In this document: piece after piece, positions 22,564 to 28,232 of the stretch
Layout of the letters: each line of letters opens with the position of its first letter
Position numbering within the stretch: position 1 is the stretch's first letter
NCBI GenBank assembly: GCA_041484845.1
Contig: JBGPIK010000035.1
Span: forward strand, 1 to 29,035
DNA length: 29,035 nucleotides
Source: JBGPIK01 sp041484845
Lineage (GTDB): Bacteria > Desulfobacterota > Binatia > UBA9968
Direction: 5' to 3'
The notes under the pieces: model-generated
What the model was told of the DNA's origin: nothing
Seen by the model: the letters and a program-made list of their open reading frames with translations, nothing else
Databases searched by the model: none
Translations under genes and position numbers: made by a program

Positions 22564-22606
22564 AGAAAATTAAATTGATCTCAACCTGTCCAATAAGGTA
22601 TTGAAC
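22564..22606 (-). promoter_or_regulatory. Dyad promoter-like element facing the sHSP-lon operon
   Basis: On the minus strand GTTCAATACCTTATTGGAC (22606-22588) is an inverted repeat in which the left half GTTCAATA and the right half TATTGGAC are separated by three bases. TGGACA at its end is a 5/6 match to a -35 box. TTTTCT follows after 17 bp. A start near 22557 leaves a short leader before ATG 22540. The dyad overlaps the -35 exactly as in the plus-strand elements, but its centre is longer. Confidence 0.5.
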
Positions 22607-22683
22607 CGCGGGGCTTACAAACTACATAGCTTTTGTGGCCTGACACGGCACTATATGTATACGCCATAATTCTCCTGAAAACT

Positions 22684-22723
22684 GTCCAATATTAGACAGC
22701 AATTTCTCCTTGATCACCGTAGG
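22684..22723 (+). promoter_or_regulatory. Dyad promoter element upstream of the 72-aa orphan gene
   Basis: GTCCAATATTAGAC (22684-22697) is followed by AGCAATTT…, and after 19 bp by CCGTAGG (22717-22723). TAGACA and ACCGTA stand 17 bp apart. The first 19 bases differ from the 18688 copy only at the fourth position. The gene start is 195 nt further on, leaving a long leader. Confidence 0.6.
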
Positions 22724-22917
22724 GCTAAATGCAAAGATAGGCGTTATCCTGTGATCACGATAGGCAACGATTTGTTTAGACGGATCTCTTGATGTCAGAA
22801 TGTGGGGACACATCTAAAGATCCAGCAAAGAGAGCGGCGGCTGAAAGACAAGAGATACCGGAGTGCCTGAAATAAAACCCGGCTTATGCAGGATAGCCGT
22901 CAGAGGAAGGTAGTTTT

Positions 22918-23136
22918 ATGGCACATGGTCACAGATTTACCATCGCGGACGATGAGGCAGTGCAGGTGCTTCTCGATAAGATGCTTGGCGGGGGTACACG
23001 ACAGAAACGCCGAGAAAAGCTCCTGAAGGCATTGGATGAAGCGTCTCGGCACTATCAGACTACCAGTCAAAAGGAGCGGCAAGCTTTTTTCCACGGGCTG
23101 CTAACCGGCTACGCAGTTGCACTAAAACTCTTGTAG
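22918..23136 (+). CDS. Uncharacterised 72-aa helical protein
   Basis: I do not recognise a family. The protein begins MAHGHRFTIADDEAVQVLLD and is soluble. It has a Lys/Arg-rich middle (TRQKRREKLLKALDEASRHY) and a hydrophobic, aromatic end (AFFHGLLTGYAVALKLL) that could be an amphipathic helix. GAGGAAGG lies 8 nt upstream of the ATG, a strong ribosome binding site. It follows a dyad promoter element and is divergent from sHSP-lon, so a stress role by association is possible. It is in line with the desaturase gene 190 nt downstream. Confidence 0.7.
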   Translation: MAHGHRFTIADDEAVQVLLDKMLGGGTRQKRREKLLKALDEASRHYQTTSQKERQAFFHGLLTGYAVALKLL

Positions 23137-23325
23137 TTTTGAGCTTCCGAAAGATTGAAAGGCACTTCACCACTCACGCCGTCCACGGGAAAAAACTCGG
23201 AGAGGGTAAGCAATCAGGCTGTGTGCAAGAGATGGTTCGAGCCAGCTTCGTCCTGGCATTTGTCAGGCGCTACTGCGGGGCGGTAAGCTGTTCGGTTATG
23301 GGGAAGGCGAAGAAAGGCGGGTACA

Positions 23326-24426
23326 TTGTTAGAGGAATTACCATTGGGACATAATCTCGGCATCGCGAAGCACGATAGGCTTCCTGATGCAGTTTCTGCC
23401 AATCTTAAAATATTTAAACCGACTTGGTATCAGATCATTGCCGAGTACGGGCATTCAAAACTCCGCAAATCGCTCTGGCAACTCCTCGATACGTTCGTTC
23501 CTTATTACATCGTGTGGGTGCTAATGCTTCGTACCGTACAACGCGGGTATCCCTATTGGCTCACCCTGGGGCTGGCAGTCGTCGCGGGAGGTATTATGGT
23601 GCGCATTTTCATCCTTTTCCACGATTGCTGTCATGGCTCTTTCTTCGCCTCGCGCCGGGCAAACACAATCCTGGGCTACGTTTCAGGTATTGTGACATTC
23701 ACACCCTTTGAAGACTGGAGGTATGCCCACAATTTGCATCACGCCACCGCTGGAGACCTCGACCGTCGTGGCGTCGGCGCTATTTGGACGATGACGAAAG
23801 AGGAATATCTGGCAGCGCCACCACGAAAACGGCTTGCGTACCGGATCTATCGGAACCCTTTCGTCTTGTTGGGCCCGGGTTCGGTACTCTTGTTCTTATT
23901 CTTTCAGCGATTTACCACCAAGGGTGCGGGGAAGAGGGAGCGTAACAGCGTGATTTTCACCAATTTCGCGCTTTTGGTCGTTATGACAGTGGCGAGTTTG
24001 ACTATTGGTTTTCGGACCTATGTCTTGATTCAGTTGCCCGTTATAGTGATTGGCGGCGCGTTTGGCTTGTGGTTGTTCTACGTCCAGCATCAGTTTGAAA
24101 ATGCTTATTGGGCCCGTCGGGACGTTTGTGCCCCGCTGCGAGTGGCGCTTGAGGGTAGTTCTTATTTGAAGCTGCCGAAAATCCTTCAGTGGTTTACGGG
24201 CAATATTGGTCTGCATCACATTCACCACGTTCGGCCAAACATTCCCAATTACAACCTGCAACAGTGCTACGATGACATCGTCGCTTTTCAAGCAGTCAAA
24301 GCGATGACCATCCGGACGAGCTTCAAGTCGCTGCGGCTAAGCCTGTACGATGAAAAGCAGCAAAAAATGATCAGTTTTCACTCGTTGAAGCGCTCGCTCC
24401 AATCTCGGGGTGAACCGCGGCAGTAG
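23326..24426 (+). CDS. Fatty acid desaturase (membrane diiron type)
   Basis: A 366-aa integral membrane enzyme that would introduce a double bond into membrane acyl chains using O2. The three histidine boxes are intact: H99DCCH, H135NLHH and H297HIHH, the eight-His set binding the diiron centre. Membrane segments include 'YYIVWVLMLRTV', 'LTLGLAVVAGGIMVRIFILF' before box 1 and two hairpins between boxes 2 and 3 (about 180-195 and 217-255). The pattern fits acyl-lipid omega-3/omega-6 (delta-12-like) desaturases. No ATG is available: TTG 23326 is preceded by AAAGGCGG, and TTG 23344 with AGAGGA six bases upstream is an equally good choice. It probably adjusts membrane fluidity in cold or stress, matching its neighbours. 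Confidence 0.9.
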   Translation: MLEELPLGHNLGIAKHDRLPDAVSANLKIFKPTWYQIIAEYGHSKLRKSLWQLLDTFVPYYIVWVLMLRTVQRGYPYWLTLGLAVVAGGIMVRIFILFHDCCHGSFFASRRANTILGYVSGIVTFTPFEDWRYAHNLHHATAGDLDRRGVGAIWTMTKEEYLAAPPRKRLAYRIYRNPFVLLGPGSVLLFLFFQRFTTKGAGKRERNSVIFTNFALLVVMTVASLTIGFRTYVLIQLPVIVIGGAFGLWLFYVQHQFENAYWARRDVCAPLRVALEGSSYLKLPKILQWFTGNIGLHHIHHVRPNIPNYNLQQCYDDIVAFQAVKAMTIRTSFKSLRLSLYDEKQQKMISFHSLKRSLQSRGEPRQ

Positions 24427-24776
24427 TTCCCGCTGAATGTCGTCTGCCCGTTCAGACCTGGGATAAAGATCTGGAAAAGCGGGAACCGCTGTTCAGATAC
24501 ACTTACCCGGGATAAGAGTTTCAGAGGACGAGACGGTCCCGAGCTTAAGTCGTCTGAACCGGCTGCACGGGCGTGGGTCACCTAATAATTCTTTTTAACT
24601 TCGTCCAATATGAGACAGCAAGCTCTTCCGATTCGGCGTATGTTAAACATAGATTGCGCAGATAGGTGACTGGTGCTTGAGCCGGAAGCACGGGAAAAAG
24701 CGTCAGAGTCGACACTCCGGCGCGGCCTTGCTCGATTGTTCGAAATGTAAAAACCTTGTTAATAACAGAGGATTTT
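24427..24776. other. Intergenic region upstream of the ferritin-like gene
   Basis: 350 nt without a supported gene. It contains the dyad promoter element at 24603-24642 and the palindrome at 24639-24651. No clear terminator for the desaturase gene was found. Confidence 0.45.
24603..24651 (+). promoter_or_regulatory. Dyad promoter element upstream of the ferritin-like gene
   Basis: GTCCAATATGAGAC (24603-24616), then AGCAAGCT…, and after 19 bp GCGTATG (24636-24642), identical to the 3' block at 18721. GAGACA and GGCGTA stand 17 bp apart. The 3' block runs into the palindrome TATGTTAAACATA (24639-24651). The gene start lies 134 nt downstream of the GCGTATG block. Confidence 0.6.
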
Positions 24777-25268
24777 ATGGCCTTACCCAAAGAGTGGACG
24801 GAATGGTGGCGCTGTTTTTTTGGGACTTCTCCCGAAGGGAACGGCAACGCAGCCGTTGACATTCTGCGCCAGCGGTACGTCGAAGAGATGCAGCAGACAG
24901 ATCGGTTTACGCAGCATGCTCAGAAGATGCATTATCCCCAGTTTCGCGACAAACTTCTCGATATGGCGGCGGACAAAAGTAAACGTGCTCGGTGGATCGC
25001 CGAAAAAATAGTCACACTTGGAGGTAAGCTGCCCGAGGTGCCCGAGCGTCCGTCAACAGACAAAAACAGTTGGCAATATTTGCTGATGGATCTAGAGGAA
25101 GAAAATCGCTGTGCCGAGCATCTAACCGAGCAAATATGGAGCACTGAATCCGACCATACCGACATTACCGAATTCCTCAAGCAAATTAACGAAGCGGAGA
25201 AGAAGGATCGTGAGGCCATCAGGGAAATGCTGATGCGGAGCGATCCCTTTGCGCTATCGCTCGCTTAG
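24777..25268 (+). CDS. Ferritin-like four-helix protein
   Basis: A 163-aa, nearly all-helical soluble protein, starting MALPKEWTEWWRCFFG. ATG 24777 is preferred over an upstream ATG at 24756 because AGAGGA lies 4 nt before it. Helix-forming blocks 'VDILRQRYVEEMQQTDRFTQHAQKM', 'YPQFRDKLLDMAADKSKRARWIAEKI', 'SWQYLLMDLEEENRCAEHLTEQI' and 'TDITEFLKQINEAEKKDREAIREML' fit a ferritin-like four-helix bundle. Possible metal ligands are E (EEM), H (QHAQKMH), EEEN and EHL. Such proteins bind iron or handle oxidative stress, but a complete ExxH pair in each half is not certain, so catalytic competence is open. It follows a dyad promoter element and is monocistronic, with a hairpin after the stop. Confidence 0.7.
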   Translation: MALPKEWTEWWRCFFGTSPEGNGNAAVDILRQRYVEEMQQTDRFTQHAQKMHYPQFRDKLLDMAADKSKRARWIAEKIVTLGGKLPEVPERPSTDKNSWQYLLMDLEEENRCAEHLTEQIWSTESDHTDITEFLKQINEAEKKDREAIREMLMRSDPFALSLA

Positions 25269-25282
25269 GGCGATTCACGATC

Positions 25283-25321
25283 GGACCCCCTGGAACTCTT
25301 ACACTCAAGAGTCTGTGGTCC
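25283..25321 (+). terminator. Possible terminator hairpin after the ferritin-like gene
   Basis: ACTCTT and AAGAGT pair around ACACTC, extended by GGACC and GGTCC further out, shortly after the stop at 25268. There is no clear U-tract, so the efficiency is doubtful. Confidence 0.4.
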
Positions 25322-25467
25322 CGCTATTGCCGGAAACCCTCGGCGCGCGGGTGTTATAAGTGAACCTTTTATTGTCACATCAATGTCAAAACTGCGCTTC
25401 GGTATTTGTCGAGCATTGGGGATATTCGGCGAACGCGTTCGATCGGATCTGGATGGGGAGGTAAAAC

Positions 25468-26034
25468 ATGGCCAGATGGTTTTCGATCAAGCCGTCCATA
25501 ACCTTCCAAGGTCGCAAGTTTAACGGGCTCAGGGGCTGGTCGGGAAAGCCACTCCATCCCCCGCTCACGGACTTTCCCGTAACCTGCTATATCTTGGTCG
25601 GAGTGTTTGATGTCATTTCTTACCTTCTAGGAGCAGGCAACTTGAAGGCTAGGGACTTCTTCATCTCCGGCACACACGTGATCATCGCTGGGGCCATCGT
25701 ATCCGTTGGCACCGCTCTTACCGGCTACTGGGACTGGTTGAAGTCAGCGCCAAAACATACCCAGGCATGGAGGACCGCGAACTGGCACATGGCGATCATG
25801 TCGACCGTTACGGTGATCGTGATCCTCGACATCATCATACGGCTGCGCGGCTGGAACAGCGATCAGGCAGGATTGGGCGTGACCATCTTGTCGGCCCTTG
25901 CCGCAGCGCTCGTGTCCTTTGGCGCCACCTATGGCGGTTCGCTCGTGTACGACTATGGCTTCAACGTTGAGACAGCCGGCGATCACCCGGTCTGGCACGA
26001 ATCAGAAAAGGACGTGTTCCCAGGGCAAGATTAG
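25468..26034 (+). CDS. DUF2231 family membrane protein
   Basis: A 188-aa inner-membrane protein. The motif 'SGKPLHPPLTDFPVTCYILV' at about 25-45 is the signature of DUF2231 (HPxxTxFP-type), with His and Pro at the first membrane entry. Four hydrophobic segments follow: about 38-56, 68-90 ('HVIIAGAIVSVGTALTGYW'), 105-125 ('MAIMSTVTVIVILDIIIRL') and 133-155. The W-H in 'TANWHMAI' is a conserved His of the family that may bind haem or a metal; this is inference. The C-terminus is hydrophilic. GGGAGG lies 7 nt before the ATG. The function of the family is unknown; members often sit with stress and membrane genes, as here. Confidence 0.88.
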   Translation: MARWFSIKPSITFQGRKFNGLRGWSGKPLHPPLTDFPVTCYILVGVFDVISYLLGAGNLKARDFFISGTHVIIAGAIVSVGTALTGYWDWLKSAPKHTQAWRTANWHMAIMSTVTVIVILDIIIRLRGWNSDQAGLGVTILSALAAALVSFGATYGGSLVYDYGFNVETAGDHPVWHESEKDVFPGQD

Positions 26035-26296
26035 GCGAACGGCTCTCTTTTCTCATCCAGAACTATGCGAGTTTCTCGATTGTCGTAGCTCATCTTTTTC
26101 TTGCCCGATGAAGTCGCTGATTATGTCGCTCGACACGTGGGACCCTTCCCTGTTGCCTTCCATCTAAAAAAGGCGACAGTTATTCCCGGCTTCCACGATT
26201 TCTCTTGCTATCGTTAGGTGCCTATGAGCAGGGTTGCGACAGAATGTCGCCTCCCTTTATCAATGCGCGATACCCCTAGCAAAGGAGAACCGCACC

Positions 26297-26575
26297 GTGG
26301 CTACCTTCGAACAATTAATAAACACAGGAGATTGTTTGACCCAGGTTTCGCTTTATCAACTTCTGAGAGAAGACGGACGGGTCTTTATTTTTGTTCATAA
26401 GATTGTCGCGGGCGCAGGGAAGGGATCGTTTATGGCCCACCCCACGCACTTAGTTGGCCGCCACAAAGACAAATATGTCGGTACTGGAAAATCACGCGAC
26501 CAAGCCCTCAGAGATTGCCTTGCAAGAATCAAAGGGGTACCCACCAAAGACATGGCCGACGTTCAATCACAGTAA
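26297..26575 (+). CDS. Uncharacterised 92-aa protein
   Basis: I do not recognise the family. A GTG start at 26297 with AAAGGAG 9 nt upstream is preferred; a longer frame from 26234 has no ribosome binding site. The sequence begins VATFEQLINTGDCLTQVSLY and has a mixed alpha/beta look: 'LLREDGRVFIFVHKIVAG' (strand), 'HPTHLVGRHKDKYVGTGKS' (loop rich in His and Lys) and 'RDQALRDCLARIKG' (helix). It might bind nucleic acid or a small ligand, but no motif proves this. It stands alone between the DUF2231 gene and the second DUF3309 unit, on the same strand. Confidence 0.65.
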   Translation: MATFEQLINTGDCLTQVSLYQLLREDGRVFIFVHKIVAGAGKGSFMAHPTHLVGRHKDKYVGTGKSRDQALRDCLARIKGVPTKDMADVQSQ

Positions 26576-26766
26576 TCAAATCGTCTATGACCTGTCGGTA
26601 CGATTCTAACGACTGCCGTCATCGACGATATCATTCCCGTCAACAACGATCGATCCCGGTTTAATCGCGTTATCGTCCAATTCTCTTTCGACGATCTCGT
26701 TCGCATCATGAAGGAAAAAACAGTCGCAGGAACTAAATAGTCTAGTCCGACCTTTGGTCGAGAGTT

Positions 26767-26798
26767 TCGACGATCTCGTCGAGACTTCCTCTTTTTTT
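26767..26798 (+). terminator. Hairpin with T-run upstream of DUF3309 copy 2
   Basis: TCGACGA (26767-26773) pairs with TCGTCGA (26776-26782). Seven T residues follow at 26792-26798. The hairpin has a small loop and a 9-nt gap before the T-run, so the terminator call is moderate. Confidence 0.45.
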
Positions 26799-26856
26799 CA
26801 CTTCGTCGGGGTAGAATATCACTGGAAAATCCTACCTTTTTCTCACCGATAAGGTC

Positions 26857-26872
26857 TGGCACACAATCTGCT
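26857..26872 (+). promoter_or_regulatory. Sigma-54-type promoter upstream of DUF3309 copy 2
   Basis: TGGCACACAATCTGCT keeps a perfect TGGCAC -24 box, GG-N10-GC spacing and CTGCT at -12, one base from TTGCT. It lies 44 nt before the DUF3309 start and shares GGTCTGGCACA with the site before the entericidin gene. This is the best sigma-54 match in the window. Confidence 0.5.
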
Positions 26873-26915
26873 CCTAACTAGCTTAGAAAATAAAGCCCAA
26901 AGGGGGTAACTGACT

Positions 26916-27065
26916 ATGAGCCTGTTGTTATTCATCGTCTTAATTGTGTTCCTCGTGGGAGGTTTACCTCGCTGGGGTTATCACTCGCATGGGTATATTC
27001 CCTCGGGCTTCGCCGGGGCAATACTGGTTGTACTCCTCATTATGTTCCTAACTGGCCGACTCTAA
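26916..27065 (+). CDS. DUF3309 family small membrane protein (copy 2)
   Basis: A 49-aa paralog of the gene at 18755-18904. It has the same layout: a hydrophobic helix (SLLLFIVLIVFLVGG), the loop LPRWGYHSHGYIPSG and a second helix (AILVVLLIMFLTG) ending in RL. AGGGGG lies about 9 nt upstream of the ATG. Nucleotide similarity to copy 1 is clear over the whole gene and into the first bases after the stop (CTAAAGKGTAYGG), which suggests duplication of a gene plus downstream segment. Unlike copy 1 it has a sigma-54-like promoter instead of the dyad element. Confidence 0.85.
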   Translation: MSLLLFIVLIVFLVGGLPRWGYHSHGYIPSGFAGAILVVLLIMFLTGRL

Positions 27066-27071
27066 AGGGTA

Positions 27072-27087
27072 TGGCAGTCCGGCTGCG
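27072..27087 (+). promoter_or_regulatory. Weak sigma-54-type site before the 49-aa gene
   Basis: TGGCAGTCCGGCTGCG has GG-N10-GC spacing with TGGCA at -24 and CTGCG at -12. Its place after the DUF3309 stop matches the site at 18916 after copy 1. Matches of this quality are expected a few times by chance in a window of this size. Confidence 0.25.
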
Positions 27088-27130
27088 ATCCCGCGATCAC
27101 CTCACAACAAACCCTTAGGAGAATACCCTG

Positions 27131-27280
27131 ATGAAACAAATCGAAATCTACGGGCAGCGGGGCGCGCTCTACAGTCCAGACAAAGGGCGCACTGGGTCGC
27201 AGTCCGCAATCGATCGTTGCTTATGGGCAAAGAAAACAGACGTTGCGCTTGGAATTACGAAAGAGGGGCTGAACGCATAG
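27131..27280 (+). CDS. Uncharacterised 49-aa basic protein
   Basis: AGGAG lies 8 nt before the ATG, and the frame is preceded by a short gap after DUF3309 copy 2, in the position the entericidin gene occupies after copy 1. It begins MKQIEIYGQRGALYSPDKGR and is soluble, basic and has one Cys. There is no signal peptide and no similarity to entericidin. No family is recognised. The strong ribosome binding site and context support it as a real gene. Confidence 0.55.
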   Translation: MKQIEIYGQRGALYSPDKGRTGSQSAIDRCLWAKKTDVALGITKEGLNA

Positions 27281-27320
27281 GGTAAAGAGTGAAATATAGA
27301 GAAATAAGCGAAATAAAACT

Positions 27321-27506
27321 ATGAATTGTCCACGTTGCCGAAATGATATTGTTCCTGAGTTTTATTGCATAAACTGTGGCCACGTACCACCAAGGATGCA
27401 GGACCCCGATCCGAATAATATCACTGAACTTGAGATCCCATTGAGCCTCATCGGAAGGACGATACAACAACAAGCAAGACCCCTCGCCTTCCCTTTCTCT
27501 GCGTAA
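27321..27506 (+). CDS. Small zinc-ribbon-like protein
   Basis: A 61-aa protein. MNCPRCRNDIVPEFYCINCG contains two CxxC knuckles (CPRC and CINC) 10 residues apart, a compact zinc-ribbon pattern. The remainder (about 22-61) is low in structure, with 'ELEIPLSLIGRTIQQQARP'. No ribosome binding site is seen upstream (AAATAAAACT), so the start is supported mainly by the Cys motif at the very N-terminus. It could be a protein- or RNA-binding micro-protein. Confidence 0.5.
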   Translation: MNCPRCRNDIVPEFYCINCGHVPPRMQDPDPNNITELEIPLSLIGRTIQQQARPLAFPFSA

Positions 27507-27621
27507 TGTTATGGGCATCTGGCTCAACGGTAAATTCGATCAGGCGGGAAGAAAGGCGAGAGAATTCGGGCGGATAGCGAATCCGAGGCGACAAGTTCTA
27601 TAGCCGGAAAGAAGCTGAGCG

Positions 27622-27809
27622 ATGCTGTGGACTCTCGTTGTGATTCTCTTGATCATGTGGGCACTGGGATTAGTCACTTCGTACACGTTCGGTAGGTTCG
27701 TCCACATCGTATGGGTCATGGCCATGGTCGTGTGCCGGGGATCAATCTCGTTCACGGGCGTGGAGCCTGGTGGCCCGTTTCGACTTATAGAACAAAGGAA
27801 GGATCCCTT
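27622..27809 (+). pseudogene. lmo0937-family small membrane protein, probably frameshifted
   Basis: MLWTLVVILLIMWALGLVTS, then YTFGRFVHIVWVMAMVV, is the characteristic N-terminal two-thirds of the lmo0937 family of about 50-aa two-helix membrane proteins. The family ends in a block like V-x-x-INLI-x-GRR. Here the frame changes at about 27733-27740: the annotated frame continues as CRGSISFTGVEPGG, to a stop at 27828, while INLVHGRGAW lies in another frame immediately after. One missing base restores the match. The restored frame has no stop and runs into the next gene. This is either a real frameshift mutation, a recoding event or a sequencing error. The function of the family is unknown; it is often stress-induced. 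Confidence 0.6.
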
Positions 27810-28037
27810 ATGCGTATCAATCAGATAACGCTTGTTGGAATCGCTCTCGTCGTTCTCGGGATCGTAGCTTTTGCCTACCAAGGCATCACCTACACGAGCC
27901 GCGAAAAGATTATCGATATTGGCCCCATTCAAGCGACCGCCGATACCCAGAAGACCATCCCGCTCCCGCCTCTCTTGGGCGGATTGGTGCTAGCAGGTGG
28001 GATCGTGTTGGTGCTAGTCGGAGCTAAGAAATCGTAG
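27810..28037 (+). CDS. Small two-helix membrane protein (DUF3185-like)
   Basis: A 75-aa protein. The N-terminal helix 'ITLVGIALVVLGIVAFAYQG' is followed by a periplasmic or loop segment 'ITYTSREKIIDIGPIQATAD' and a second helix 'PLLGGLVLAGGIVLVLVGAK'. This helix–REK–IDIGPIQA–helix layout is common among small proteins of environmental bacteria, and the family name is my best recollection rather than a firm call. GGAAGGA lies 6 nt upstream of the ATG. It lies just after the frameshifted lmo0937-type gene, whose corrected frame would run into it. Confidence 0.75.
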   Translation: MRINQITLVGIALVVLGIVAFAYQGITYTSREKIIDIGPIQATADTQKTIPLPPLLGGLVLAGGIVLVLVGAKKS

Positions 28038-28124
28038 TTCAATTGTCTACCTATCATGAGCGGGTGTCGCACCGAAGATAAGCGATGGCTCGAGTTATCC
28101 TAAGCTGGAGAGGAAGTCATTGAT

Positions 28125-28205
28125 ATGACCAATCTGCTTTGGACTCTACCAATCGCTCTCGTCGCGATATGGCTCGCAGTGCAGATCATGCGGGGACATA
28201 TGTGA
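28125..28205 (+). CDS. Possible 26-aa single-helix membrane peptide
   Basis: ATG 28125 is preceded by AGAGGA 9 nt upstream. The frame encodes MTNLLWTLPIALVAIWLAVQ plus a short basic end (IMRGHM), one clean transmembrane helix. It ends 27 nt before the glycosyltransferase start. Very short, so evidence is limited to the ribosome binding site and the hydrophobic pattern. Confidence 0.4.
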   Translation: MTNLLWTLPIALVAIWLAVQIMRGHM

Positions 28206-28232
28206 TCGTCAGCGTCCTCAATTGGAGGGTTT

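Larger units (their letters stand above)
22541..22917. other. Divergent intergenic region with two facing dyad elements
   Basis: The 377-nt gap between the sHSP gene (minus) and the 72-aa gene (plus) carries a dyad promoter-like element for each direction (22564-22606 minus; 22684-22723 plus). The two may answer to the same regulator. No gene is supported inside it. Confidence 0.5.
26576..26915. other. Intergenic region with direct repeat and terminator-like hairpin
   Basis: 340 nt upstream of DUF3309 copy 2. The 15-mer TTTCGACGATCTCGT occurs at 26686-26700 and 26765-26779. The plus strand holds an open tail ending in '…VRIMKEKTVAGTK' and a stop at about 26740 that has no start codon, perhaps a gene remnant. 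A sigma-54-like site lies at 26857. Confidence 0.4.

Noticed and set aside
23255..23270. Sigma-54 site before the desaturase gene (TGGCATTTGTCAGGCG)
   Set aside because: The spacing fits but the -12 region does not; such matches are expected by chance a few times in this window.
23139..23354. 71-codon frame between the 72-aa gene and the desaturase
   Set aside because: No ribosome binding site and it overlaps the desaturase start in another frame.
26563..26862. 99-codon minus-strand frame upstream of DUF3309 copy 2
   Set aside because: Very basic, low-complexity, no start signal, and covers a promoter and hairpin on the plus strand.
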